64,000 nt of DNA from Arthrobacter sp. 18067 (GCF_902706295.1 NZ_CACSJJ010000002.1:278321-342320), one strand, 5' to 3'; shown: positions 18,019 through 26,801, counted from the first letter of the stretch. Made by a program: numbers and translations. Notes: generated by a model not told the origin, from the letters alone.

Positions 18019-18024
18019 GAAGCG

Positions 18025-18717
18025 GTGGAAAACGAGGAAGACAACAGCCGTGCGACCACCTACACGACATTGTTTGCAGGTCCGGACTTCCGCCACGAGC
18101 TGGAAATACGCCGGTCACGCTTCATCACGGTTCTCCGGCGGTCCCCTGATGAGGAAACTGCCCGCTCGCTGGTGGCAGACCTGCGGCGTGAATTCCACGA
18201 TGCCCGCCACCACTGCTCGGCGTTCGTCATTGGACCGGATCGGATGATCCAGCGCTCCAGTGACGACGGCGAACCTTCGGGCACCGCCGGCATCCCCATG
18301 CTCGAAGCGCTCATCAAACGCGAGGCAACGCCGGGGGTGGCCGACCTCACTGACGTGAGTGCCGTCGTCGTACGCTACTTCGGGGGGATTCTCCTGGGTG
18401 CCGGCGGGCTGGTCCGCGCGTACTCCGAATCTGTCTCTGTTGCCCTGGATCTGGCTCCGTTGGTCCAGCGGCGGAGGCTACGGTTATGCGCCATTGACGT
18501 TCCCCACGCCGACGCCGGTCGCTTGGAGAACGAACTTCGCAGCACCGGGTATGTCATGGCGGACACCGGCTATGGAGCCAGGCATGCCACACTCCGCATT
18601 GCGCTTCCCGACGAAGCGGCAACCATTTCCGAGGCGCACGCCCGTCTGGCTTCCCTGACGTCAGGGAATCTGGAGCTGCGGCCACAGGGAACCGAATGGG
18701 TTGACCTTCCCCGCTGA
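18025..18717 (+). CDS. YigZ/IMPACT-family protein
   Basis: A 230-residue member of UPF0029/IMPACT. The diagnostic segment is SSDDGEPSGTAGIPML at about 73-88, followed by VVVRYFGGILLGAGGLVRAYS near 112-132. A small C-terminal ferredoxin-like domain starts around residue 160. Eukaryotic IMPACT limits GCN2 signalling; the bacterial protein is associated with translation but its biochemical role is not settled. The GTG start is fixed by the leaderless promoter 6 nt upstream. It ends convergently with rpsA, with a hairpin between them. Confidence 0.9.
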   Translation: MENEEDNSRATTYTTLFAGPDFRHELEIRRSRFITVLRRSPDEETARSLVADLRREFHDARHHCSAFVIGPDRMIQRSSDDGEPSGTAGIPMLEALIKREATPGVADLTDVSAVVVRYFGGILLGAGGLVRAYSESVSVALDLAPLVQRRRLRLCAIDVPHADAGRLENELRSTGYVMADTGYGARHATLRIALPDEAATISEAHARLASLTSGNLELRPQGTEWVDLPR

Positions 18718-18797
18718 CTCCCGCCCGGGCAGTCGCAGCTGCCCTGCGAGGCCCGCCATTCGCCCCACTTCGCGGCTGTTAAGCAGGGCACTTAAAC

Positions 18798-18831
18798 AGA
18801 AGGACCCCCGCCCGGAGGCAGGGGTCCTTCT
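18798..18831. terminator. Bidirectional terminator between yigZ and rpsA
   Basis: A perfect 11-bp stem (18798-18808 with 18821-18831) with a 12-nt loop, followed by TTT on the plus strand. It lies in the gap between the convergent genes yigZ and rpsA, 80 bases after yigZ and 35 bases after the rpsA stop. The A-rich left flank gives a modest T stretch on the minus strand, so it can serve both genes. Confidence 0.8.
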
Positions 18832-18866
18832 TTGGCTATTCAGCACATCCCGTGAGGGAGGCGGAA

Positions 18867-20342
18867 TTAGTTGCCGGTCAGCTTCTCACGCAGTGCGGCG
18901 AGTGCTTCGTCGGACGCCAGGGTACCAGCGTTGGACTCTGCAGCAGCCGGCTCCGAGGAGTAGCTCGTGGTGCCGGAATCGCTCTCACCGGACGTTGCAG
19001 CGGCAGCGTCGTCAGCAGCGTGCTGGGCAACCTGCTTCTTGTGGGCTTCCCAACGGGTCTGGGCGTCAGCGTACTGCTGCTCCCAAGCTGCACGCTGGGT
19101 CTCGTAACCTTCGAGCCATTCGTTCGACTCGGGGTCGAAGCCCTCGGGGTACTTGTAGTTGCCCTCTTCGTCGTACTCAGCGGCCATGCCGTACAGAGCG
19201 GGATCGAACTCGGTGCTGTCAGCGTCAACGCCCTCGTTAGCCTGCTTGAGGGAGAGGGAGATGCGGCGACGCTCGAGGTCGATGTCGATGACCTTGACGA
19301 ACAGTTCGTCGCCAACGGAGACAACCTGCTCTGCGAGCTCCACGTGGCGGACAGCCAGCTCGGAGATGTGCACGAGGCCTTCGATGCCGTCTTCGACGCG
19401 AACGAACGCACCGAACGGAACCAGCTTGGTGACCTTACCCGGAACAACCTGGCCGAGGGCGTGGGTGCGGGCGAAGGTCTGCCACGGATCTTCCTGCGTA
19501 GCCTTGAGCGACAGGGAGACACGCTCGCGGTCCAGATCCACTTCGAGGACCTCGACGGTGACTTCCTGGCCAACCTCGACAACCTCGGACGGGTGGTCGA
19601 TGTGCTTCCAGGACAGCTCGGAAACGTGAACGAGGCCGTCTACGCCGCCGAGGTCCACGAATGCACCGAAGTTGACGATGGAGGAAACAACGCCCGGACG
19701 AACCTGGCCCTTTTCCAGCTTGTTGAGGAACGTGGAGCGAACCTCGGACTGGGTCTGCTCGAGCCATGCACGGCGGGACAGCACAACGTTGTTGCGGTTC
19801 TTGTCCAGCTCGATGATCTTGGCTTCGATCTGCTGACCGATGTACGGAGCCAGGTCGCGGACGCGACGCATCTCGACGAGGGATGCGGGCAGGAAGCCGC
19901 GCAGGCCGATGTCCAGGATGAGGCCACCCTTGACAACCTCGATGACGGTACCGGTAACGACACCGTCTTCTTCCTTGACCTTCTCGATGTCGCCCCAGGC
20001 ACGCTCGTACTGAGCACGCTTCTTGGAGAGGATCAGACGGCCTTCTTTGTCTTCCTTGGTGAGAACCAAAGCTTCGACCTGATCGCCAACGGCGACAACG
20101 TCACCGGGATCAACATCGTGCTTGATGGAAAGCTCGCGGGAAGGGATGACACCTTCGGTCTTGTAACCGATGTCGAGCAGAACTTCGTCGCGGTCGACCT
20201 TGACGACGGTACCTTCGACGAGGTCTCCGTCGTTGAAGTACTTGATGGTGGCGTCGACAGCTGCGAGGAAGTCCTCAGCGGTACCGATGTCGTTAATGGC
20301 GACTACGGGGGTACCGGGCTTCTCGGTGGAGGTGATGGTCAT
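18867..20342 (-). CDS. rpsA: 30S ribosomal protein S1
   Basis: A 491-residue S1 protein with four S1 OB-fold repeats. They begin near residues 35 (GTVVKVDRDEVLLDIG), 122 (GTVIEVVKGGLILDIG), 209 (GVVSSIVNFGAFVDLG) and 294 (GKVTKLVPFGAFVRVE). A low-complexity acidic/alanine-serine tail follows from about 390. S1 helps the 30S subunit bind structured mRNA. The four-repeat form is the usual actinobacterial one, compared with six in E. coli. The ATG is preceded by GGAG about 10 nt upstream and a leader of about 140 nt. In a window where many genes are leaderless, this is one of the clearly leadered ones. Confidence 0.97.
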   Translation of the reverse strand: MTITSTEKPGTPVVAINDIGTAEDFLAAVDATIKYFNDGDLVEGTVVKVDRDEVLLDIGYKTEGVIPSRELSIKHDVDPGDVVAVGDQVEALVLTKEDKEGRLILSKKRAQYERAWGDIEKVKEEDGVVTGTVIEVVKGGLILDIGLRGFLPASLVEMRRVRDLAPYIGQQIEAKIIELDKNRNNVVLSRRAWLEQTQSEVRSTFLNKLEKGQVRPGVVSSIVNFGAFVDLGGVDGLVHVSELSWKHIDHPSEVVEVGQEVTVEVLEVDLDRERVSLSLKATQEDPWQTFARTHALGQVVPGKVTKLVPFGAFVRVEDGIEGLVHISELAVRHVELAEQVVSVGDELFVKVIDIDLERRRISLSLKQANEGVDADSTEFDPALYGMAAEYDEEGNYKYPEGFDPESNEWLEGYETQRAAWEQQYADAQTRWEAHKKQVAQHAADDAAAATSGESDSGTTSYSSEPAAAESNAGTLASDEALAALREKLTGN

Positions 20343-20488
20343 GTAGTAGGGGCTCCGTTGTGGATAGTTAGTCGGTCAGGCAAACCGCTGCCGCCCGGGT
20401 CCGGACGGCAGAACACGGCAAATTGCCGGGTCATCCTGATTTGTGGATTAATACAAAATGGATGCATGCACGTAGTACACGCCCGTTT

Positions 20489-20518
20489 ATTCTAGTCGCA
20501 TTGGCAAAGCAGGGTCAA
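20489..20518 (-). promoter_or_regulatory. Strong promoter of rpsA
   Basis: On the minus strand TTGACC (20513-20518) and TAGAAT (20489-20494) are separated by 18 nt, close to the vegetative sigma consensus. Transcription should start near 20482. This leaves a 5' leader of about 140 nt before the rpsA ATG. The leader may hold translational control, which is common for ribosomal protein genes, but I saw no clear fold. Confidence 0.75.
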
Positions 20519-20526
20519 AAGGAGTG

Positions 20527-21477
20527 TCACACGCTCAGCACGTCCCGCAGGCGGCCGAAGGAGACGCCCCGGTCGAGCAGTACCGGCAAAACCCGCGCGT
20601 ATCCCTCCGCGGTCCCGGCCGCTGGCCTGTTGAAGTGTGAAATGACGATGTCACCGGCCGCCACACGCCCTACCTCGGCGGCGACGGTGGCTGCGGAATA
20701 GGTGGCGCCGCCGTCGCCATTAACCGTGAAATTGACCGGCAGCATGCCCAGCCTGCGAGTCATTTCCGCCGCTACGTCGTCGTAGAACGCAGTCCCCGGC
20801 CGGAAGAATTTCGGGGCCACGCCGGTGAGTTCCTGCAGCAGCGCATGGTTCCCCATCAGCTCGTCATAGGCAGCAGCGGCGGTGGCCGTCCCGGGGATCC
20901 CGTAGGCAGACCTCCCGTTTACGGAAAGCGGTTGGTGCAAGGTGCCGTGGTTGGCGAGTTCGAACAGGGGGTCTGCCGCCAACTCTTCTGATAACGAACG
21001 ATTGGCATGGATCCACCGGCTGTTGATGAACAGCGTGGCAGGGACATTGAGCCGACGGAGGGTACGCAACAATGCGTTGTCGCACCCCGCGCCGCCCGGC
21101 CCGCCGCAGGCGTCAAACGTCAAGGCCACGTGCTGCGATGGCGAGTTGTTGACCACTCCGGTGACGTGCAGCCCCCATTCTTTGGGATGCCTGGCAGCGA
21201 ACTCCGCCAGGATCTGCTGCCTGGACGGTACGGCGACAGGTTTGGACGTCGCCGCTGGCGCGAGGGCAGCGGCAGCCTGCTCGCTCGATTTGGCAGCTAT
21301 CGACGGCGGTGGTGTGGCCGGGCCCGTCCGCGCCGGCACGGAGGGCGCGGCTGCGCCCGAAGGTGTTTCGCCGGATGCGCCGTCAGCGCATCCGGCCAAG
21401 GCGGCGGACACGAGGCCCGCCATTCCAAGCAGCACTGATCGCCGGCCGGCCAAAGGCCGCCGCTTGGAATCCCCCAT
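20527..21477 (-). CDS. Polysaccharide deacetylase-like lipoprotein (NodB fold)
   Basis: A 316-residue exported protein. The N-terminus has twin arginines (GRRSVLLGM) and a lipobox ending LAGC at residue 29, so it is probably a Tat-exported lipoprotein. After a Pro/Ala-rich linker the NodB domain begins near 115. Motif 1 is TFDACGG, where the usual second aspartate of TFDDG is alanine; motif 2 is HGTLH, the H-x3-H metal site. The family removes acetyl groups from peptidoglycan or other glycans. The missing metal-ligand Asp makes activity uncertain, although TFDACGG-type relatives exist. AAGGA 5 nt before ATG supports the start. Confidence 0.85.
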   Translation of the reverse strand: MGDSKRRPLAGRRSVLLGMAGLVSAALAGCADGASGETPSGAAAPSVPARTGPATPPPSIAAKSSEQAAAALAPAATSKPVAVPSRQQILAEFAARHPKEWGLHVTGVVNNSPSQHVALTFDACGGPGGAGCDNALLRTLRRLNVPATLFINSRWIHANRSLSEELAADPLFELANHGTLHQPLSVNGRSAYGIPGTATAAAAYDELMGNHALLQELTGVAPKFFRPGTAFYDDVAAEMTRRLGMLPVNFTVNGDGGATYSAATVAAEVGRVAAGDIVISHFNRPAAGTAEGYARVLPVLLDRGVSFGRLRDVLSV

Positions 21478-21527
21478 GGATGTCCTTACTTAAATGTGGC
21501 TATGTGATTGTGACGAAGTGGTGCAGC

Positions 21528-22844
21528 TTAGAAGTGCGTTAAGCAATGCGCAGGACGCTCGACCGCAAACAGTTGCTGGGCCAGGAACGCGGCACCCGCC
21601 GACTTCTCCTGGATGCGGCCGGCAGCGGCCAGGGTTACCGGCGACACCGCGCCAAGATAGATGGACGCGAGATCGGCCACGTCCATACTCAGGTCGGGCG
21701 CTTGTCCCGAGGCCTCAGTCACGACGGCGGCAGCACCGCCGTCGGACTCCAGGACCCAGGTGCCACCCGCCAGGGAAAGCGGGTCCGTCACTTCCAGAAC
21801 CAGGCGACCTGTCGAGGCGTACTGCCGGGCCTGCAAGGCGGACTGAATGTCCAGGATCCGCAGCCACAGCATGTCGCGGACCTCGGAGGCCTCGATGCAG
21901 CGTGGATCCTCGAGCGCCCATGCCAAGGCGTCGTCCACCGGGGCTTCGGCCCACGTCACTTCCTCAATGAGGTCGATGCTGCCCAGGAAGCGCCACAGAT
22001 CGAGGTAGCCGGTATTGGTGGCGGCCACCAGGTCCACGATTTCCATGGTGTACGGCTTGTGCTCCCACCCCTTGAAGCGGTAGGAAACGAAGCCATCCAG
22101 TGCCCCGGACAGATCGTAGTGCAGGGCGCAGCGGACGCTGGTGTCAGGCTTGCCCTCGTGGCCAATGGACCCGGAGGCAACGAGCCGGTAATACTCCTGC
22201 CGGTCCACCGAACCGGGGGAAAGCCGCTGGACCCGTTCGAACACCTTCGGCGCCAACTCCAAAAGCACGGAAGGATCGGCGACCTCGACCGTTCCCTCCG
22301 GCTGTCCCTTCATCCGGAATCGGGGGCCGGTATCAACCTTGATGCTGCGCTCAAAAGTAGCCACGCCGAAGCCGAAGCGACCATAGATGGACCCTTCAGA
22401 AGCCGTCAGAGCGGCCATGGCCAAGCCGTCGTCCTTGGCCCCTTCCAAGTCTGCGGTGATCATGCCACGAAGGATTCCGTTGCGGCGGTGTGTTCCGCGG
22501 ACCGTTACAGCGGTGACCAGGTTGGACGCCAGTTGCCGGCCAAAGCCGATGTTCAAGGCCTTGCGCATGGTGGCATACGTTGCGACCGGCACATTGGCGC
22601 CAAGGGAGTGCTCGGGAACGGTGCCGTTGACGTACACGCCGGTCAGTTCACGCTTGTCCGTCTGATATGCGTCCAGGGTCTTGGCCACGTAGTCGTCATC
22701 GCGCCGTTGCTGGTGGAATCCGTGCGAAACCGCCTGCAGCCAAGTGGCGCAGCGGCTGTAGCCGGCGGCGTCGTCCTTGTCGGCTACGGCGGGGAAGCGC
22801 TGGACAGAGTATTTTTCGGAAGTTGTTTCATTGGGATCAGCCAC
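21528..22844 (-). CDS. Eis-like GNAT N-acetyltransferase
   Basis: A 438-residue protein of the Enhanced intracellular survival family. It has an N-terminal GNAT domain (acetyl-CoA loop GRQLASNLVTAVTVRGTHRRNGILR near 95-120), a central second GNAT-like domain and a C-terminal SCP2-type sterol-carrier fold ending in a free carboxylate that completes the active site in relatives. Typical length is 400-440. Eis proteins acetylate amines, including aminoglycosides, but in soil actinobacteria the natural substrate is unknown. The start is GTG 22844. It has TAGGCT 7 nt upstream (22852-22857), a likely leaderless promoter. Confidence 0.88.
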   Translation of the reverse strand: MADPNETTSEKYSVQRFPAVADKDDAAGYSRCATWLQAVSHGFHQQRRDDDYVAKTLDAYQTDKRELTGVYVNGTVPEHSLGANVPVATYATMRKALNIGFGRQLASNLVTAVTVRGTHRRNGILRGMITADLEGAKDDGLAMAALTASEGSIYGRFGFGVATFERSIKVDTGPRFRMKGQPEGTVEVADPSVLLELAPKVFERVQRLSPGSVDRQEYYRLVASGSIGHEGKPDTSVRCALHYDLSGALDGFVSYRFKGWEHKPYTMEIVDLVAATNTGYLDLWRFLGSIDLIEEVTWAEAPVDDALAWALEDPRCIEASEVRDMLWLRILDIQSALQARQYASTGRLVLEVTDPLSLAGGTWVLESDGGAAAVVTEASGQAPDLSMDVADLASIYLGAVSPVTLAAAGRIQEKSAGAAFLAQQLFAVERPAHCLTHF

Positions 22845-22851
22845 GTCCTCG

Positions 22852-22857
22852 AGCCTA
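22852..22857 (-). promoter_or_regulatory. Candidate -10 of the Eis-like gene
   Basis: TAGGCT on the minus strand, 7 nt before the GTG start. It lies just beyond the polA terminator hairpin, so the gene is probably transcribed separately from polA. Confidence 0.5.
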
Positions 22858-22863
22858 GCCAGA

Positions 22864-22906
22864 CGCCGCAGGGCGCGCCACCATCTCGGCGGCGCGCCCT
22901 GCGGCG
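22864..22906 (-). terminator. GC-rich 16-bp hairpin after polA
   Basis: Arms 22864-22879 and 22891-22906 are perfectly complementary over 16 bp with an 11-nt loop. It lies about 43 bases past the polA stop. There is no T-run. The stem is very stable and separates polA from the Eis-like gene. Confidence 0.7.
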
Positions 22907-22908
22907 AT

Positions 22909-22948
22909 CCTTTGAATGCTGCCCAGTACCTTTGAATGCTGCCCAGTA
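22909..22948. repeat. Perfect 20-bp tandem duplication abutting the polA stop
   Basis: The 20-base unit at 22909-22928 is repeated exactly at 22929-22948. The second copy ends at the base before the polA stop codon. It looks like a recent slippage duplication between stop codon and terminator. Confidence 0.95.
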
Positions 22949-25732
22949 CTAGTGGCCGGCCTCGTACCAGCTGGAGCCAACACCGATCTGCACGTCGAGG
23001 GGAACGGACAGTTCCGCGGCTGAGCCCATCTGTTCGATGACCAGCTTCTCCACGGCTTCGCGCTCTCCGGGCGCCACTTCCAGGACAAGTTCGTCGTGGA
23101 CCTGCAGGAGCATCCGGGATTTGAGGCCCTGGCTGGCAAGCTCGGCGGAGACGCCCAGCATGGCCCGCTTGATGAGGTCCGCAGCCGAGCCCTGGATAGG
23201 CGAGTTCAAGGCAATGCGCTCTGCCGCTTCGCGCGCCTGCCGGTTGGTGCTGGTCAGGTCCGGGAGGTAGCGGCGACGGCCTTCAATGGTGGCCGTATAG
23301 CCGTCCGTCCTGGCCTCATCCACGACGCCCCGCAGGTAGTCACGGACGCCGCCAAAGCGGTCGAAGTAGTCCTTCATGAGCGTGCGTGCCTCGTCCACGG
23401 AAATCTCCAACTGCTTGGAGAGGCCGAAGGACGTGAGCCCATACGCCAGGCCGTAGGACATGGCCTTGACCTTGGACCGCATGGCGCTGGTGACTTCGGC
23501 CGGCTCCACGTTGAAGATCCGGGAACCCACGAAGCGGTGCAGATCCTCGCCGTCGCGGTAGGCCTGGATGAGGGCTTCGTCGCCGGAGAGGTGCGCCATG
23601 ATGCGCATCTCGATCTGCGAGTAGTCGGCAGACAGCAGGCACTCGTAGCCTTCGCTGACGACGAAAATGCCGCGAACCCGCCGGCCTTCTTCGCTGCGGA
23701 CCGGGATGTTCTGCAGGTTGGGATTGTTCGACGAGATACGGCCCGTGGCGGCGATGTTCTGCGCGTAGGTGGTGTGGATGCGGCCGTCGTCGGCCACGGA
23801 CTTCTTGAGCGTCTCCACCATCTGGGCCAGCTTGGAGGACTCACGGTGCGCCATGAGCTGGACCAGGAATTCGTGTCCGGTCTTCTCAAGCAAGCCCTTC
23901 AGGGAGGCGGCATCGGTGGTGTAGCCCGACTTGATTTTCTTGGTCTTGGGCAGTCCCAATTCGTCGAATAGGACCGTCTGCAGTTGCTTGGGCGATCCGA
24001 GGTTTACCTCGTGCCCGATCGCGGCGAACGCCTGCTCCTGGGCGTTCTCGATCACCTTGGTGAGGTCCGCGAGTTGCTCGTCCATGCGGTCCGTAGACAC
24101 AAAGATGCCGGTCAGTTCCATCTGCGCCAGCACACGTGCCACCGGAAGTTCCAACGTGGTCAACAGGGCATCAGCCTTGATTTCGGCGAGTTCCTTTTCG
24201 AAGTGCTTGCTGAGGGCATGCACGACGGCGGCGTGCTGGACGAGCGTTGCGGCGGCAGCCTGGTCGGTGCCGCCGGAAAGGTCCAGTTCCAGCTGGCCGG
24301 ACTGGGAGGCTGCCGTGGCGATGGAAATCTTCAGGTGCACCTGGGCGAGTTCGGCAAGGTCATAGCTGCGGCGGTCGGGCTGGATCAAGTAACCGGAGAT
24401 CGAGGTGTCATCCACCACGCCCTCAAGGCCAAGGCCGCGGTTGTGCAAGGCCTTGAGTGCAGACTTGAACTCGTGCAGGACTTTGGCTTCTTCGGGGTCC
24501 AGCAACCACCGGGCCACCACCGACTCTGCGGCCGCGTCCAAGCCTGTGAGGTCGATGTAGGCAGCCGCATTGTTCCGGACCACAGCAAGCGCGCTGGCGT
24601 CGTCGCCGATTCGTCCCGGCACCAACTGAACAGCAACGGCAGAACGAACACCGGATCCCGCGGCAAAAAAGGCTTCCAGCCCGGAAGCCTCCGTGAGCAC
24701 CTCGAACTCGGGGGCCTCAATGGTGTCAGGAGCGTCGCCGGTAGTGTCGTCACCGTAGAGATCGAAAAGGCGGGTGCGCAGCGTCCGGAACTCGAGTTCC
24801 TCGAAGAGTTCCTCTATCGCCTGGCGGTCCGGGCGAGGCTCGTGCAGGTCAGCCAACGTCAGGGGCAGGTCGAGGTCGGTCAGCAGATGATTGAGCCTGC
24901 GGTTGCGCTTGACGTTCTCAAGGTTCTCCTTGAGGGCCCCGCCAACCTTGCCACCGATGGAATCAAGGTTTTCGAGGATGCCTTCGAGTCCGCCGTAGAG
25001 GTTGATCCATTTGGCGGCTGTCTTGGGGCCCACGCCCGGAACGCCGGGAAGGTTGTCCGCTGTTTCCCCGACGAGGGCTGCGAGGTCCGAGTACAAGCCG
25101 GGCTTGACGAAGTACTTCTCCTCGATGGCCGCGGCGTCCATCCTGGGGATGTTGCTGACACCCTGCTTGGGGTAGAGCACAAAGACGTTGTCGTTGATGA
25201 GCTGGAATGCGTCCCTGTCACCGGACACCAGCAGGACCTCGAAGCCTGCGGCGTCGCCCTGTGATGCGAGTGTGGCCAGCACGTCATCGGCTTCGTAGCC
25301 GGGCATGGCGATGGTCCTGATGCCCCACGCTTCCATGACCTTGGCGATGAGGCCGATCTGCCCGGCGAACTCCGCGGGCGTGGCGTTACGCCCGCCTTTG
25401 TATTCGCTGTATTCGGCTTTGCGGAACGTGGTGTCGTCAGAAACGTCGAATGCCACGGCGACGTGGGTTGGCTTCTGGTCCTTGATCAGGTTGATCAGCA
25501 TGGACGTGAACCCGTGTACGGCGTTGGTGTACTGCCCCCTGGCCGTGGAGAAGTTTTCTGCCGGCAGGGCGTAGAAAGCCCGGAACGCCATGGAGTGGCC
25601 GTCCAGGACCAGCAACCTGGGCCGGCCCTCCCCCACGGTGCTGGCGGATGCTGTGGCAGAAGGGGTGGGTGCTGTCGCGATGGCAGCAGCTTGGGCCGTT
25701 GGAACCTGGTCCGGTTTGGTTGTTTCACTCAC
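22949..25732 (-). CDS. polA: DNA polymerase I
   Basis: A 927-residue replication/repair polymerase that fills gaps after excision repair and removes Okazaki primers. The 5'-3' exonuclease domain opens with LLVLDGHSMAFRAFYALP and contains GYEADDVLATLA. The middle domain keeps the proofreading fold, but its carboxylate motifs are lost (no DxE in the AVAVQLVPGR strand), as in other actinobacterial enzymes. The polymerase domain has SADYSQIEMRIMAHLS (motif A), the RSKVKAMSYGLAYG O-helix and QVHDELV (motif C). An ATG-based start further upstream would overlap the divergent thioesterase. GTG 25732 has TAGGCT 7 nt before it and is preferred. Confidence 0.97.
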   Translation of the reverse strand: MSETTKPDQVPTAQAAAIATAPTPSATASASTVGEGRPRLLVLDGHSMAFRAFYALPAENFSTARGQYTNAVHGFTSMLINLIKDQKPTHVAVAFDVSDDTTFRKAEYSEYKGGRNATPAEFAGQIGLIAKVMEAWGIRTIAMPGYEADDVLATLASQGDAAGFEVLLVSGDRDAFQLINDNVFVLYPKQGVSNIPRMDAAAIEEKYFVKPGLYSDLAALVGETADNLPGVPGVGPKTAAKWINLYGGLEGILENLDSIGGKVGGALKENLENVKRNRRLNHLLTDLDLPLTLADLHEPRPDRQAIEELFEELEFRTLRTRLFDLYGDDTTGDAPDTIEAPEFEVLTEASGLEAFFAAGSGVRSAVAVQLVPGRIGDDASALAVVRNNAAAYIDLTGLDAAAESVVARWLLDPEEAKVLHEFKSALKALHNRGLGLEGVVDDTSISGYLIQPDRRSYDLAELAQVHLKISIATAASQSGQLELDLSGGTDQAAAATLVQHAAVVHALSKHFEKELAEIKADALLTTLELPVARVLAQMELTGIFVSTDRMDEQLADLTKVIENAQEQAFAAIGHEVNLGSPKQLQTVLFDELGLPKTKKIKSGYTTDAASLKGLLEKTGHEFLVQLMAHRESSKLAQMVETLKKSVADDGRIHTTYAQNIAATGRISSNNPNLQNIPVRSEEGRRVRGIFVVSEGYECLLSADYSQIEMRIMAHLSGDEALIQAYRDGEDLHRFVGSRIFNVEPAEVTSAMRSKVKAMSYGLAYGLTSFGLSKQLEISVDEARTLMKDYFDRFGGVRDYLRGVVDEARTDGYTATIEGRRRYLPDLTSTNRQAREAAERIALNSPIQGSAADLIKRAMLGVSAELASQGLKSRMLLQVHDELVLEVAPGEREAVEKLVIEQMGSAAELSVPLDVQIGVGSSWYEAGH

Positions 25733-25739
25733 AGGTGCC

Positions 25740-25745
25740 AGCCTA
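25740..25745 (-). promoter_or_regulatory. Candidate -10 of polA
   Basis: TAGGCT on the minus strand, 7 nt before the GTG at 25732. Only 19 bp separate the polA and thioesterase start codons. Confidence 0.5.
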
Positions 25746-25751
25746 GTTGGC

Positions 25752-26216
25752 ATGATGGACAATTTCACGCCGAACCCGTTTGTCGATGAGCTCAACGAGG
25801 CAGGTGTACCCGAAGAGTTCCACGATTGGCTCTCGGCTCATGGCGTTGGTGCGCTGGTGGTGAAACTGGGTATCCGGTTCACGGAAATGAGCGCAGAGCG
25901 CACGGTGGCCACCATGCCCGTGGAAGGAAACACCCAGGTTGCGGGCATCCTCCATGGCGGAGCCCACGTAGTCCTCGCCGAGACGTTGGGATCGTTCGCC
26001 GCGTCGCTTCATGCCGGCAGGGGCCGGCACGCAGTGGGCATCGAGGTGGGGGCAACACATCACCGCTCAGTGGCCAGCGGCCTGGTGACAGGTACCTGCA
26101 CGGCCATCCATCTTGGCGGCACCTTGGCCACGCATGAAATCGTCATCACCGATGACAAGGGCCGCCGGCTCTCCACTGCCCGGATCACCAACATGATCCG
26201 GGACAACCGCCACTGA
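25752..26216 (+). CDS. PaaI-type hotdog-fold thioesterase
   Basis: A 154-residue hotdog protein. The active-site segment is NTQVAGILHGGAHVVLAETLGS near residues 58-79 (given in two parts: NTQVAGILHGG then AHVVLAETLGS), with HGG as the family hallmark and the acidic residue in AETLGS. A second conserved strand is HHRSVASGLVTGT. Such enzymes hydrolyse acyl-CoA thioesters, for example phenylacetyl-CoA or hydroxybenzoyl-CoA types. The preferred start is the ATG at 25752 (ATGATG), since upstream extension would run through the polA promoter. It is divergent from polA and convergent with a RibD-like reductase. Confidence 0.9.
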   Translation: MMDNFTPNPFVDELNEAGVPEEFHDWLSAHGVGALVVKLGIRFTEMSAERTVATMPVEGNTQVAGILHGGAHVVLAETLGSFAASLHAGRGRHAVGIEVGATHHRSVASGLVTGTCTAIHLGGTLATHEIVITDDKGRRLSTARITNMIRDNRH

Positions 26217-26243
26217 ACCCCGAGACTGTATACGGCGGGGCGC

Positions 26244-26795
26244 CTAAACCGGGCGCTGCGGCAACCGGTAGTGCAACTCGGCCGCGGCCCCGCCAAGGAT
26301 CTTGTGCGAGACCAACTCCAGGGGCGCCGTCGGGCCGTCAAGAGGCAAGAGCCGCTTTCCTGCGCCCAACACCACTGGGATGATGGTGACAATCATCTCC
26401 TGGAGCAAGCCGGCATTGGCGAATTGCGCCACAAGGTCGCCTCCGCCCACCAGCCACACATTCTTCCCGCCCGCGTCCTTGAGCAGGTCCGGCGCGAACT
26501 CGCGCACGTCACCGCGGACGAAGGTGATGTCCGAGCCCGCCGGGGCGGAGTACTCATGGTGGGTGAAGACCCAGCAAGGCGTGTCTGGGTAAGGCCACTT
26601 GCCCGGTTCATGCTCCATGAGCCAGCGGTAGGTGTCGCCACCCATGGCGATGCAACCGACGCCCGCCATGAAGGACTCGATGCTTTCGTTCACGCCCTCA
26701 ACCCGGTCGAACTGCAGGAGCCAACCGAGGTCGTCTTCCGGGGAGGCTATGAAGCCGTCGATGGTGGATGCTACGTAGTACTGGAAGGTCGACAT
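26244..26795 (-). CDS. Dihydrofolate-reductase-fold protein (RibD C-terminal type)
   Basis: A 183-residue reductase-like protein. It opens with YYVASTIDGFIASPEDDLGWLLQFD, the RibD/DHFR-like N-terminal strand and loop. A central glycine segment NVWLVGGGDLVAQF near residue 115 is the NADPH-binding loop. Members often reduce pterin- or pyrimidine-like substrates, but most are uncharacterised; it should not be assumed to be the folate enzyme. The ATG at 26795 lies 6 nt after TAGTCT, giving a leaderless transcript. It is convergent with the thioesterase. Confidence 0.88.
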   Translation of the reverse strand: MSTFQYYVASTIDGFIASPEDDLGWLLQFDRVEGVNESIESFMAGVGCIAMGGDTYRWLMEHEPGKWPYPDTPCWVFTHHEYSAPAGSDITFVRGDVREFAPDLLKDAGGKNVWLVGGGDLVAQFANAGLLQEMIVTIIPVVLGAGKRLLPLDGPTAPLELVSHKILGGAAAELHYRLPQRPV

Positions 26796-26801
26796 GTGGC
26801 C

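Noticed and set aside
18852..20495. 547-codon open frame on the plus strand
   Set aside because: It is antisense to rpsA, has no ribosome site, and its protein is a mirror of the S1 repeats. It would also read through the rpsA promoter.
25733..25795. Longer polA start inside the thioesterase gene
   Set aside because: It would overlap the divergent gene's first codons and has no ribosome site. GTG 25732 is preceded by a -10 hexamer at leaderless spacing.
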